DNA from: Arenibacter arenosicollis
GTDB taxonomy: Bacteria; Bacteroidota; Bacteroidia; Flavobacteriales; Flavobacteriaceae
Assembly: GCF_014397245.1 (NCBI RefSeq)
Contig: NZ_JACLHY010000020.1
Span: 1 to 64,000, forward strand
Direction of reading: 5' to 3'
Length of the DNA stretch: 64,000 bases
Positions within the stretch are counted from its first letter, which is position 1. Every line of letters begins with the position of its first letter. A program made the translations under genes and the position numbers. Shown here piece by piece: positions 25,052-33,285 of this stretch. The notes beneath the pieces were generated by a model. It was not told the DNA's origin. It worked only from the letters and a program-made list of their open reading frames with translations, and made no database searches.

Positions 25052-26275
25052 TCACTCTATTTTGGCAATGGCCAACTCTCCTGATTCACTCTTTTGCAAT
25101 TCCGTTTCTATAGGGGTGACAGCCATTCCCTGACTTATTTTTTGAATGTTATTCGTTATCAATTTATCCTCTTGGGAAATTCCATCCCTAATGATTCTCA
25201 ATCCGTTGGAATGTAATGGCCCCAATGTGACATTCTTTGTTGTTACAAGATTGCCCTCACCCAATACATATACAAAACGAATGGATTGGTTGGTACCTAT
25301 GATCTCATCTGGAATCATAATGGCCTCGTATTCGGCACTTCCAGCTATCCTTGCTTTTCCGAACATTCCGGGTTCCAACAAATGATCTTTGTTTTCAAGC
25401 ACCGCCCGACTTTCGATCGTTCCGGTACTGTTATCTATCTCGTTATCCACAAAATCCATTTCAGCTTCGTGCACAAAATCCTCTTCATCTTGAAGTTTTA
25501 TAAATACTGGTATACCCTCAGAGCGGGCGGACCTTCGTTCACCGTTTCTTGCCAAACGAACATATCTTAAATAATCCGATTCACTTCCGGTGAAATAAAA
25601 ATCAATAGGGCTTGTGGCAACAATAGTGGTCAACAAGGTGGAGTTGGAAGAACCTCCATCGATTAAATTGCCCTCATTAACCCTATCTCTGCTCACTAGA
25701 CCGGCCATTGGTGCCGTAACCCTTGTGAATTCCAAATTTAATTTTGCATTATCAACCCTTGCTTGTGACAATTGAATACTCGCTTTGGCATATTCAAGGG
25801 CTTGTTTTCTGCGATCGTATTCTTCAATGGACACAGCTCCGGATTCACGAAGTGATTCTACTCTTTCAAAATTATCCTGTGCTGTTTTTAAGGATGCCTG
25901 TGCTTGACTAAGATCTCCATTTGCTTGGTCAAGAGCAATTTTAAATGGCCTGTCATCAATGGTAAAAAGCACATCGCCCTTTTTTACCATCTGTCCATCA
26001 ACAAAATTGACGCTTTCTAAAAATCCGCTAACACGGGCCCGTACTTCCACTCGGTTACTTGCCTCAAAACGGCCTGTGTATTCATCCCATTCGGTTATTT
26101 TTTCTATTAGGGGTGACGACACTTCTACCGGCATGGCCTGTGGAGCCGCAACAGTTTCAAATTCTTCTTCATCCCCTGACGTGAAAGAGAGTACAATAAT
26201 TATAATAAAAAGTAATCCGGCCAGTGCCAATACACTTTTGGAAATTTTTTGGGTATTTATATGAAATTTTTTCAT
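25052..26275 (-). CDS. RND periplasmic adaptor (membrane fusion protein)
   Basis: 407 residues. An N-terminal helix ISKSVLALAGLLFIIIIVLS anchors it to the inner membrane. The lipoyl halves are VEVRARVSGFLESVNFVDGQ and VTAPMAGLVSRDRVNEGNLI, joined by an alpha hairpin (LDQANGDLSQAQASLKTAQ ... YAKASIQLSQARVDNAKLN). A beta-barrel and membrane-proximal end follow (RAVLENKDHLLEPGMFGKAR). This is the AcrA/MexA type and the first gene of the operon adaptor-permease-outer-membrane protein. Confidence 0.92.
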   Translation of the reverse strand: MKKFHINTQKISKSVLALAGLLFIIIIVLSFTSGDEEEFETVAAPQAMPVEVSSPLIEKITEWDEYTGRFEASNRVEVRARVSGFLESVNFVDGQMVKKGDVLFTIDDRPFKIALDQANGDLSQAQASLKTAQDNFERVESLRESGAVSIEEYDRRKQALEYAKASIQLSQARVDNAKLNLEFTRVTAPMAGLVSRDRVNEGNLIDGGSSNSTLLTTIVATSPIDFYFTGSESDYLRYVRLARNGERRSARSEGIPVFIKLQDEEDFVHEAEMDFVDNEIDNSTGTIESRAVLENKDHLLEPGMFGKARIAGSAEYEAIMIPDEIIGTNQSIRFVYVLGEGNLVTTKNVTLGPLHSNGLRIIRDGISQEDKLITNNIQKISQGMAVTPIETELQKSESGELAIAKIE

Positions 26276-26315
26276 CTTGTTCTTCTTTAGGTTTTTGATT
26301 AATGTTTTGACACAG

Positions 26316-26353
26316 CAAATTTATAATGAGCTGTTCCCTAATGGCTAACCATT
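26316..26353 (-). promoter_or_regulatory. Promoter and operator-like repeat of the RND operon
   Basis: The minus strand carries TAAATTTG (26316-26323), a match to the -7 consensus TANNTTTG, 41 bases before the adaptor start. An imperfect palindrome AATGGCTAACCATT (26340-26353) lies just upstream, where a repressor or activator site would be expected. No clear -33 TTTG is seen at 19-21 bases. Assignment to a regulator is not possible. Confidence 0.4.
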
Positions 26354-26639
26354 ATGTTTATATAAATGACCAAAATCTAATCTTCTTGGTTATTTTTTTA
26401 TCTAATCTCCGGAAGCACTCTTATACCGTTTTCTAAAAAGACATTTTATACCATTAGATTTGATCCAGGGCTAGATACAATACCATTTATACTTTATATA
26501 ATGTCATTGCTTTAAACTTCTATATGAAAAAATGATGCGATAAACTAGGATAGAGGAAAGCAGCAACGAAATTACAGTCACCAAATAGAATAAATAGCCT
26601 TCTGTCGCCGGTTTATTTTCATGGCCTAAATGAAAAACA

Positions 26640-26740
26640 AACCTTTGTAAAGTAATTTGCGGGAAACCGTGATTTGAGATTTTATTAGTTCTGTTGTAGC
26701 ATAAAACGTATCGAAAAATTAGGAAATGGCTTGAAAAATA
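26640..26740 (-). repeat. Isolated fragment of spacer repeat family A
   Basis: AATTTGCGGGAAACCGTGAT and AGATTTTATTAGTTCTGT, followed by AAAATTAGGAAATGGC, match the core of the family A spacers at 1083 and 5630. No cassette ends are visible. The copy lies 11 kb from the nearest cassette and directly beside the ArsR operator remnant at 26745-26776. An 80-codon minus-strand frame crossing it (26504-26746) does not look like a real gene. Confidence 0.5.
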
Positions 26741-26744
26741 TCTC

Positions 26745-26776
26745 ATCTTAATTTTAATATGCAGTTATTTGATTGC
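26745..26776 (-). promoter_or_regulatory. Remnant of an ArsR gene start and operator
   Basis: CTCATCTTAATTTTAATATG followed by GCAGTTATTTGATTGC corresponds to the N-terminal codons of the ArsR gene (TCTCTTCTTAATTTCATAATG) and its operator at 17858-17916. Here the 26 bases between the two operators are missing, as if deleted by recombination between them. The start codon of ArsR is destroyed and no ArsR frame follows. This marks the lost half of a divergent ArsR/DUF1330 pair. Confidence 0.55.
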
Positions 26777-26879
26777 ACAAAATTTTGAAGGAAAAATTTA
26801 ATTGAAAATGTGTTTTCTATTAAATTAGATGGCTGCAATTTGACGTTTATTAAACCTTAACATTATCGAATAGTCTGTT

Positions 26880-27308
26880 ATGAAAAAATATCTAGAAGGT
26901 ACCCCGGATCGCGGTAAACAATTTTATCAAAACTTTAAAGACAAGGGAAAAATTATAATGCTTAATTTACTAAAGTTTAAAGAAACGGCTGACTACACAA
27001 ATATAGAACATCTAAGTCCCAAACAAGAAATTAGTGGAGAAGAAGCTTATCAGTTATACCTTGATGCTACAATACCACAGTTTCAAGAAGTAGGAAGTGA
27101 AATTATATTTTATGGAAAAAGCAAGGAATATTTAATTGGACCAGAAACTGAAAAATGGGATGCTGTTTTATTGGTTAAACATCAATCGGTAATGAAATTC
27201 ATGGAATTTGCACAAAGTGAGGACTATCTAAAATATGCAGGTCACCGAACTGCTGCGCTTGAAGATTCACGTTTATTGCCTACAACTGAAATAAAAAATG
27301 AGCTGTAA
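26880..27308 (+). CDS. DUF1330 family protein
   Basis: 142 residues. GKIIMLNLLKFKETADYTNI, then EEAYQLYLDATIPQFQEVGSE and YGKSKEYLIGPETEKWDAVL show the DUF1330 ferredoxin-like dimer fold. Small cytosolic protein, function unknown. It carries an intact reading frame, whereas the near-copy at 17901-18131 is dead at codon 3. Upstream there is an ArsR-type operator, so it may once have been divergent from an ArsR gene. Confidence 0.8.
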   Translation: MKKYLEGTPDRGKQFYQNFKDKGKIIMLNLLKFKETADYTNIEHLSPKQEISGEEAYQLYLDATIPQFQEVGSEIIFYGKSKEYLIGPETEKWDAVLLVKHQSVMKFMEFAQSEDYLKYAGHRTAALEDSRLLPTTEIKNEL

Positions 27309-27320
27309 AATTACAATCAT

Positions 27321-27569
27321 TTAATAGCCGAGAAGCTTTATTTCTAGGTTATTTAATTTTCCAAAATTGATAATTCCCAAAACATCAATACTAGTATAGC
27401 TTTCCACACGAAGTACCTTATCACGATCTTCTAAATCGAAATTGATACGATACTTAGGATATAACTGATTGAGCTCATAAACTATTTTGTTGGCCAATTG
27501 TCGGTTGTTAACATTAGTTTTGAAAATTTCGATAATATTTCTATTGACCAAGCTGTTTTTTACATTCAT
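27321..27569 (-). CDS. Small ferredoxin-like-fold protein, family copy 2
   Basis: 82 residues. VNSRNIIEIFKTNV-type opening (here NIIEIFKTNVNNRQLANKIV), then LYPKYRINFDLEDRDKVLRV and NNLEIKLLGY. The same blocks occur at 29772-30029 and, more weakly, 13320-13565. Predicted beta-alpha-beta-beta-alpha-beta fold without cysteines or a metal motif. Function unknown. Lies 12 bases past the convergent DUF1330 gene and 15 bases downstream of an SRPBCC gene. Confidence 0.6.
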   Translation of the reverse strand: MNVKNSLVNRNIIEIFKTNVNNRQLANKIVYELNQLYPKYRINFDLEDRDKVLRVESYTSIDVLGIINFGKLNNLEIKLLGY

Positions 27570-27584
27570 AATTAATTAAAACTG

Positions 27585-28172
27585 TTATTTATCAGGTAGC
27601 CCCCATTTTCTAACTAATTCCGCATTTAGACCACCTTCTTTTGCATTGGGTTTGCCAAAACCTGTTTCTATTAAACCTTTTAAGCTTCCTTGTATATAAC
27701 TAGTCCATGCATCATTACATACCTCAAAGCATTCATATTCAGGTGTTAGCCCTACATGGGTAAACACTACTTTTGTTTGATTGCCTTCTTCGGATATTTC
27801 AAATATTAGTTTTGTGTTTATCCATTCTGTTTTGTCTTTCACAAAGCTAAACTCGTTGTCTGTTACTAGATATACCAACTTGTTGTTTGGTAGCTCTTCA
27901 ATTAATTTTACTTTACACAAGTGCACATCTTTATAATGGTAGAAAAAAGTTTCACCTAAGGTGCCGGTTTCTCCAATAATTTCTTCAGACCACCAAGCTC
28001 TAAAGTTTTTGATAGCATTAAATGCTGTTTGAGCATCTTTTTTTACTATAATAGTTGACGTGTAATTCTGATTTTCCATTTGATTTATTATTAAGTTTTG
28101 ATTTATCACTTTACTTTTTAAATTGCTCATTAGTAATACAGAAATAAAAAGGAATAGTATTAGTTTTTTCAT
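27585..28172 (-). CDS. SRPBCC domain protein with hydrophobic N-terminus
   Basis: 195 residues. The first 22 (MKKLILFLFISVLLMSNLKS) are hydrophobic and may be a signal; an internal ATG at 28079 would start directly at MENQNYTSTIIVKKDAQTAF and give a cytosolic protein. The SRPBCC core shows FNAIKNFRAWWSEEIIGETG, KVKLIEELPNNKLVYLVTD, EWINTKLIFEIS and VVFTHVGLTPEYECFEVC, with a final helix. The start codon overlaps the stop of the decayed paralogue upstream (ATGA), a trace of translational coupling in a former tandem pair. Confidence 0.7.
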   Translation of the reverse strand: MKKLILFLFISVLLMSNLKSKVINQNLIINQMENQNYTSTIIVKKDAQTAFNAIKNFRAWWSEEIIGETGTLGETFFYHYKDVHLCKVKLIEELPNNKLVYLVTDNEFSFVKDKTEWINTKLIFEISEEGNQTKVVFTHVGLTPEYECFEVCNDAWTSYIQGSLKGLIETGFGKPNAKEGGLNAELVRKWGLPDK

Positions 28173-28605
28173 TTTTTATTAAGTTTTGTTTCAAGTTGTT
28201 CTGAATAGTTTAACCAAGTACTGGAACATTGATTATAACATTCAACCTGTGGTGCTAAACCTTTATGTGTAAACTGAACCCACGTATTTCCCGTTGAATT
28301 TTTACTAATATTAAATATCAATTTAGTGTTATTCCATTCGTTGTGATCTTTTAAATATGAAAGGTTACTTTCTGTTACCAACCAAGCAATTTTTTACTGG
28401 GTATTAATTCAACTAGCTTTTGATTGGTAATATGCATGCCTCCACCTGCGAAAAAACAAAACCCATCTCCAATATTTTGACTACTTCCGGTTATGGTTTC
28501 TTCATAAAATCATACCCACCATTTAGTAATATCTAATAAAAAATTAAAAACTTCACTTGCAGTCTTATCATTTGAGAAGTTGTATATAAAGTTTCCCAAC
28601 TTGTA
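28169..28605 (-). pseudogene. Decayed SRPBCC paralogue of the downstream gene
   Basis: Read from about 28605 the frame gives NDKTASEVFNFLLDITKWWV, then TGA, then FYEETITGSSQNIGDGFCFF and LVELIPSKKL, where the functional copy has FRAWWSEEIIGETG and LIEELPNNKLVYLVTD. After KKL the frame shifts by one base to AWLVTESNLSYLKDHNEW, and the last 70 codons (28169-28381) remain open, ending in STWLNYSEQLETKLNKK. So there is one in-frame stop and one frameshift. The C-terminus is also shortened. Confidence 0.75.
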
Positions 28606-28729
28606 TGTTATTTATTATTAATTCAAATTTAATGGGTATTACACACTTGTAAGGTGTGGTATTTAGACATTATGAAGGGTTGATTTAGACATTAGAATAA
28701 ATTATATTCGATTAACGGTTTAATTTAAT

Positions 28730-29728
28730 ATGAGACACTTAAGTATACTTGTTCCAGATGACCAAACAAATATGAGTACTGTGGCTTGTATAGTTGGTAG
28801 TTTACAAGTGTTTGCAGCAGCAAATGCTTATTTTGAGAATAAGGGCAAGAAATCTGTTTTTCACATTAATTTGGTAAGCGCAACTAAGAAAAAGTTTTTA
28901 GACAACGGTTTTTTGTCTATAAAATCAGATGTCGCCATTTCTGAATGCACAAAAACTGATCTGGTCATTGTGCCAGCCACATTGATTCGTAATTATCAGA
29001 TGGCTACACCCAACAACCAAATCTTGATTGATTGGATAAAAAAACAGTATAAGGAAGGTGCTGAAATAGCTAGTATGTGTGTTGGTAGCTTTATGTTGGC
29101 GTCAAGTGGCTTGCTATCAGGAAAAATATGTTCTACCCATTGGGCTAAGGAAGAAGAATTTAAAAAGTTATTTCCGGACGTGGGTATCCAAACTGATAAA
29201 TTGATAACCGATGAAAACGGAATTTACACCAATGGTGGGGCATATTCTTTTTTGCATTTATTGATGTATTTGGTTCAAAAATTTTATGACAGGCAAACGG
29301 CAATTCACTGTGCCAAATACTTTCAGGTAGATGTTAACCGAAGCCAACAATCTGAATTTTTGATTTTTAATGGACATAAAAATCACAATGATGAAATTAT
29401 TCTGGAAGCTCAGTTATTCATGGAAAACAATTATCAAGACAAAATTTCCATTGAAGATTTATCTACAAAATTTGGACTGAGCAGAAGAAGTTTTGACCGC
29501 AGATTTATCAAGGCAACGGATTTACGGCCATTAGATTATTTACAAAGGTTAAAAGTGGAAGCAGCAAAGAAAGCATTTGAAAGTACGCGAAAATCTGTTA
29601 GTGAAGTGATGCATGAAGTCGGCTATAACGATACCAAGGCATTTAGGGAGGTCTTTGGTCGAATTACAGGTATAACACCCATTGCGTATAAAGAAAAATA
29701 CAATGTTGATGCTCAATATTATATATAG
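28730..29728 (+). CDS. GlxA-type AraC regulator (DJ-1/PfpI domain + HTH)
   Basis: 332 residues. The N-terminal DJ-1/PfpI-like domain has LSILVPDDQTNMSTVACIVG and a nucleophile-elbow-type IASMCVGSFMLASSGLLSGK (Cys near residue 115), often not catalytic in GlxA regulators. The C-terminal AraC HTH pair shows ISIEDLSTKFGLSRRSFDRR and VSEVMHEVGYNDTKAFREVF, then GRITGITPIAYKEKY. Probably controls the neighbouring SRPBCC, VOC and small-protein genes; divergent from the decayed SRPBCC gene. Confidence 0.88.
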   Translation: MRHLSILVPDDQTNMSTVACIVGSLQVFAAANAYFENKGKKSVFHINLVSATKKKFLDNGFLSIKSDVAISECTKTDLVIVPATLIRNYQMATPNNQILIDWIKKQYKEGAEIASMCVGSFMLASSGLLSGKICSTHWAKEEEFKKLFPDVGIQTDKLITDENGIYTNGGAYSFLHLLMYLVQKFYDRQTAIHCAKYFQVDVNRSQQSEFLIFNGHKNHNDEIILEAQLFMENNYQDKISIEDLSTKFGLSRRSFDRRFIKATDLRPLDYLQRLKVEAAKKAFESTRKSVSEVMHEVGYNDTKAFREVFGRITGITPIAYKEKYNVDAQYYI

Positions 29729-29771
29729 TTAGGACTATCATCTCATAAAGAGTTAAATAGAAATTATCTCA

Positions 29772-30029
29772 CTAAACTATAAGTTTGATTTTAACATTGT
29801 TTTTTTTACCATAGTTAACAACACCTAAAATGTCAATGAAATCGTTATCCTCAATCCTTAATATGTTGTCACAATCTTCTAAATCGAAATTGATACGGTA
29901 ATCCGGATATAATTGAATGAGGTCAGCAATTATTCTATTTGCTAACTGTTGGTTGTTAACATTCGTTTTGAAAATCTCAACAATGGTAAGGTTAACCTTT
30001 AAGTGCTCATTAATTTTCATTTTCTTCAA
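29772..30029 (-). CDS. Small ferredoxin-like-fold protein, family copy 3
   Basis: 85 residues. LTIVEIFKTNVNNQQLANRI, LYPDYRINFDLEDCDNILRI and NNVKIKLIV match copy 2 at 27321 closely and the copy at 13320 in outline. No metal ligands or catalytic residues are obvious. Function unknown. Followed 24 bases upstream (in transcription) by the NTF2-like gene on the same strand. Confidence 0.6.
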   Translation of the reverse strand: MKKMKINEHLKVNLTIVEIFKTNVNNQQLANRIIADLIQLYPDYRINFDLEDCDNILRIEDNDFIDILGVVNYGKKNNVKIKLIV

Positions 30030-30053
30030 ACCATTTCTATAGTCATGGTTAAT

Positions 30054-30431
30054 CTAAATCTCTATGCAGTACGACGTAATGGCTTTTATTTTTTCACCCT
30101 TTGCACCCTGAAAAATATAAAAATCCGAAAAGGCATACTGATTTCCATTTTCCATTATCATTACACCATTTGCAGCTCCTTCTTTACCATGGGATAAGAT
30201 TTGATTTATTATCAATTCAGAGGTTTTTAAAGATTGCATTTTTTCTAATTCTACTGTAAATGCTTCTATTCCTACGATTTTCTTGTCACCAATGATGTTC
30301 CAAACAATGTCGTCCGTTACATTGTTGGTAAGAAAGGTAGCATCCCCTTTGGCAAAGGCAATATTAAATTGTTCTATGAATTCCATTTTGGGCGAGTTCC
30401 CGCAATTAGGTCTTGATATTATTCTGGTCAT
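30054..30431 (-). CDS. NTF2-like (SnoaL-type) protein
   Basis: 125 residues. MTRIISRPNCGNSPKMEFIE then FNIAFAKGDATFLTNNVTDD IVWNIIGDKKIVG gives the helix and strand order of NTF2/SnoaL proteins, with the conical cavity closed by ANGVMIMENGNQYAFSDFYI. Likely a small-molecule-binding or isomerase-type protein; ligand unknown. The Cys in the N-terminal RPNCGNSPK lead is shared with relatives I have seen. Confidence 0.7.
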   Translation of the reverse strand: MTRIISRPNCGNSPKMEFIEQFNIAFAKGDATFLTNNVTDDIVWNIIGDKKIVGIEAFTVELEKMQSLKTSELIINQILSHGKEGAANGVMIMENGNQYAFSDFYIFQGAKGEKIKAITSYCIEI

Positions 30432-30451
30432 TTAGAGTCATTCTATTTTTC

Positions 30452-30835
30452 TTAGTTCATCGAATGAAACCCAATAGAATTTCCTTCTGTATCTTTAACA
30501 ATGGATACAAAACCATGTTCCCCAATAGCCATTTTTTCTTGAATTACTTCAGCTCCATTTTTTGCTGCTCTATCTTCTAAAACCTTACAATCCTCACATC
30601 CAAAATAAATGAGACTCCCATTAGTAGAAGGTTTTACTGCTTCCATTTTTACCAAAGCTCCGGCTGCACCGTAATTTTCCATATCACTAGGGAAGCATTT
30701 CATTTGTACGGATGAATCTGTTGGGTCGCTCATATCTTCTAACACAACTTGAAGTACTTTTTCATAAAACGTTGCAGCTCGATCTATATCATTTACATAA
30801 ATTTCGAACCACACCACAGGATTAAATTTTTTCAT
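30452..30835 (-). CDS. VOC family (glyoxalase/bleomycin-resistance-like) protein
   Basis: 127 residues. VVWFEIYVNDIDRAATFYEK then VLEDMSDPTDSSVQM, KMEAVKPSTNGSLIYFGCED and EHGFVSIVKDTEGNSIGFHS show the two paired beta-alpha-beta-beta-beta units of a VOC module, ending in the usual DxEGNxIGxhS strand. Ligand unknown. Sits 20 bases upstream (in transcription) of the NTF2-like gene, so both are probably one unit. Confidence 0.8.
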   Translation of the reverse strand: MKKFNPVVWFEIYVNDIDRAATFYEKVLQVVLEDMSDPTDSSVQMKCFPSDMENYGAAGALVKMEAVKPSTNGSLIYFGCEDCKVLEDRAAKNGAEVIQEKMAIGEHGFVSIVKDTEGNSIGFHSMN

Positions 30836-30917
30836 CTTTTCTATTTTTTAAATTATTAGTATAACAAAAGTGAAAAAAGAAAATCATTAAAATCTTGTCC
30901 TATGGCAAGTTATCTAC

Positions 30918-31493
30918 TTAAGTTAGTACTTCTTTTCTTATTCTACTTAAAGATGTATCAGTAATCCCCAAGTAAGTAGCAATGTGTTTTAACGGAACTT
31001 CCTTAATGATTAGGGGCTTTTCCTCTGCTAAGTTTAAATATCGTTGTGAGGCACTTTGTGTGTGCATATTAACGGCACGATGTTTTGCCATAAAAAGTTG
31101 GTGGGACATCCAAGCTCGTCCCCATTCTGTAAATCCGTCTATGGTGCTATATAAATTTTGGAAATCGTTGAAATCGATTTTATAAACTTCACAGTCTGTT
31201 ATGGCTTGAATGGTTTCTTTGGAAGGAATACGAAGAAATAAAGAAGCTACTTCAATTAAAATATCATTTGGACCAAAAAAATCGGTGGTAATCTCGTTAC
31301 CTTTATAATCCATAACATAGGATCGAAACAATCCCTTTTTAATTAAATAGTATGCGTTACTAATCTTTCCTTCGCTAAGTATAGTGTCGTTCTTGAAAAA
31401 CTCAACCCTTTCATGGGCCTCTATAATGGTCTTATAGTTATCATTTTTAATGTTTGGATGGCTATATATTTGTTTGAAAAAGGAATCCTTCAT
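30918..31493 (-). CDS. Crp/Fnr-family transcriptional regulator
   Basis: 191 residues. cNMP-binding fold: FKNDTILSEGKISNAYYLIK, then LFRSYVMDYKGNEITTDFFG, then CEVYKIDFNDFQNLY. The C-terminal HTH is short and reads EVPLKHIATYLGITDTSLSR IRKE, matching the Bacteroidota subgroup whose recognition helix includes SLSRIR. No Fe-S cysteines, so probably not oxygen-sensing. Could control the VOC and NTF2-like genes. A similar regulator is at 42646-43218. Confidence 0.85.
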   Translation of the reverse strand: MKDSFFKQIYSHPNIKNDNYKTIIEAHERVEFFKNDTILSEGKISNAYYLIKKGLFRSYVMDYKGNEITTDFFGPNDILIEVASLFLRIPSKETIQAITDCEVYKIDFNDFQNLYSTIDGFTEWGRAWMSHQLFMAKHRAVNMHTQSASQRYLNLAEEKPLIIKEVPLKHIATYLGITDTSLSRIRKEVLT

Positions 31494-32003
31494 TATTTTA
31501 TGTTTTGTTTAAAAATAAGGAAATAGAATAATATTATAACGTATTGAAAATGATTGAATTAAGGTTCGATTGATAATCTTATCGTTTTTAAAAGCTTCAT
31601 TATTTTCTAGTTTTGCGTCGAAGTTATAGCAAATCCAACGACCATCTTACTCTTCCCTTTTAAAACTCCCCACCTGCCATAATGTACCTGAGTCTCTTTA
31701 GAATTTCCATTCTCCCTCCATCACATCATTAATAGATAAACTTTGTGCCTTTATTTTCAATCTTAAAAAGCATGTAAAAGTGCTTCTGTTTTGTTAATTA
31801 TTTTGCGTCCCTTCTCTATAAGAGTTTAAGGATTGGAATAATTCAATCCTTTAGTTTATTTAGGCCAAAATTCCATGTTACCAAAAAAACTACAAAATAC
31901 CCTGACCCTTGCGAATAAGCTCTTCAATAATTTGTTTAATTTTTATTACATCCTTCCATATTGCTGGATTAGATATTAGGAACCATTCTTGGAATGGATG
32001 TTT
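31494..32003. other. Intergenic stretch without a supported gene
   Basis: About 510 bases of AT-rich DNA between the Crp/Fnr and DUF1801 genes. A short minus-strand frame (about 31607-31740) reads VHYGRWGVLKGKSKMVVGFA before a stop, but the frame is broken by an upstream TGA and I recognise no family. No promoter of the exact consensus or repeat was found. Confidence 0.4.
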
Positions 32004-32378
32004 TCATATTAAATCTTTTTTATGATCTAATGCTATTGCTTGCAAAATATAGTATTCAAATACTTCGTCACTATATTCCTTACTATCACTTATTCTAAGA
32101 TTTAAAGTTTTATTACCAACCCCTTCCAGTAGGTTATACTTATCTTCAAATAGTTTACCATCCGTAAATGAGAACGTAACTCCTTTCTGTGTGGGGCTCA
32201 CCGTTATGATGATTTTATTGTTCCGGTAAACAGGAACTCCGTAATATTTCTCGGTTCCCCCTCGCATTTCTTCGTTTAAAAATGGGAATTTCGAGTGAAT
32301 TAAGTTTCTGAATTTTGTAATAATTGGTTGGTATTCTTCCTTAACTCTATCTGTAAGGAATTGATTAACGGTTTTCAT
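32004..32378 (-). CDS. DUF1801 family protein (second operon)
   Basis: About 124 residues from ATG 32378; a TTG at 32387 would add three residues. TVNQFLTDRVKEEYQPIITK and MRGGTEKYYGVPVYRNNKII match the DUF1801 layout, followed by VTFSFTDG and the LNLRISDSKEYSD strand. Last gene of the 35.5-32.0 kb operon, six bases after the DUF998 gene; equivalent to the DUF1801 gene at 16334-16690. Confidence 0.7.
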   Translation of the reverse strand: MKTVNQFLTDRVKEEYQPIITKFRNLIHSKFPFLNEEMRGGTEKYYGVPVYRNNKIIITVSPTQKGVTFSFTDGKLFEDKYNLLEGVGNKTLNLRISDSKEYSDEVFEYYILQAIALDHKKDLI

Positions 32379-32383
32379 TAGAA

Positions 32384-33019
32384 TCAATTTTTGAAATTAG
32401 ATTTTTGTAGATAATTTGCACAAGCCCAAACCCAAATGGCACAAATTACTATTACAACTCTGCCAAGCCAACCAATTGGAGTTTCTGGTGTTATCATACC
32501 GTTAGTTTCACTCATATAAATACCCATAGTAACAATTAAAGCTAACTCTGAACCCCAAAGAATTACAGTTAAAACAAGCATGTTTTTTCCAAATGGTTTA
32601 AGTTGTTCACGTTTTATGAATTGGAATGCTATAAACACTGTAGCTAAAATCATAAAACCCAATAGCCCTGCAGCTGAGTTATGAATTTGACCGCTCATTG
32701 TCATTTGGTCGGGAAGTGTACTAATGGGATCCGTATTAAAAATGCTTGCTAAAAAATTACCTAGGGATGCTAGTATTAATAGGATTCCTCCGACTTTTGC
32801 ACCTGTTTTTGGGAAGTTTTTAATTAAGTATAAGCCCAAAGTTAGAAAGCTTATACCAAGTAAAAAGAATGCAATATTCATTAACCAACCTGCGGTACCA
32901 ATGGCATATACGCTGATAGGTTGCCATTTTGGATTGACAGATGTGTTTACGAAATGTAATATGAATAATATGATAATAAATACAATGACTCCTATCTTGG
33001 AGATGGTTAACTTTTTCAT
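32384..33019 (-). CDS. DUF998 family membrane protein
   Basis: 211 residues, about six transmembrane helices, among them IGVIVFIIILFILHFVNTS, MNIAFFLLGISFLTLGLYLI, GGILLILASLGNFLASIFN, LLGFMILATVFIAFQF and LVLTVILWGSELALIVTMGI. HNSAAGLLGF is the conserved histidine motif of DUF998. Inner-membrane protein, function unknown. Part of the second ArsR/SRPBCC operon, absent from the first. Confidence 0.8.
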   Translation of the reverse strand: MKKLTISKIGVIVFIIILFILHFVNTSVNPKWQPISVYAIGTAGWLMNIAFFLLGISFLTLGLYLIKNFPKTGAKVGGILLILASLGNFLASIFNTDPISTLPDQMTMSGQIHNSAAGLLGFMILATVFIAFQFIKREQLKPFGKNMLVLTVILWGSELALIVTMGIYMSETNGMITPETPIGWLGRVVIVICAIWVWACANYLQKSNFKN

Positions 33020-33070
33020 TTAATTTTAATTTGGAGGATAGTACAATTAGATATTATATAATGGATGTTA

Positions 33071-33283
33071 TTAATCTCTTTTTCCCTTAATATAAGCATA
33101 CATTGCCGTTGCGTGTCCGTGACCTAATTGAAATTCTTCTTTAAGCCAATTGGTTACTTCGGTAGCTTTTACAACTAGTTCTCCGTTTTTGGTAAACCCT
33201 TTTTGTTCAGCAAAATCTTGAAAGTCTTGAGCAGTTTTACCTGTTTTTTCTTCAATGTTTTTGATATATGTTTGAAATGACAT
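33071..33283 (-). CDS. DUF4287 family small protein
   Basis: 70 residues. MSFQTYIKNIEEKTGKTAQD and WLKEEFQLGHGHATAMYAYI KG is the complete DUF4287 pattern: a KTG helix and the GHGHAxA motif near the C-terminus. Cytosolic; function unknown, often beside DUF1801 and SRPBCC genes as here. Two bases downstream of the DoxX-type gene. Confidence 0.85.
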   Translation of the reverse strand: MSFQTYIKNIEEKTGKTAQDFQDFAEQKGFTKNGELVVKATEVTNWLKEEFQLGHGHATAMYAYIKGKRD

Positions 33284-33285
33284 AA

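Noticed and set aside
26504-26746. 80-codon minus-strand open frame
   Set aside because: It crosses the stray spacer-repeat core and the ArsR operator remnant and has no family pattern.
31607-31740. Minus-strand reading VHYGRWGVLKGKSKMVVGFA that looks partly coding
   Set aside because: The upstream frame carries a stop and I cannot identify a parent family; it may be a decayed gene but the evidence is too thin.
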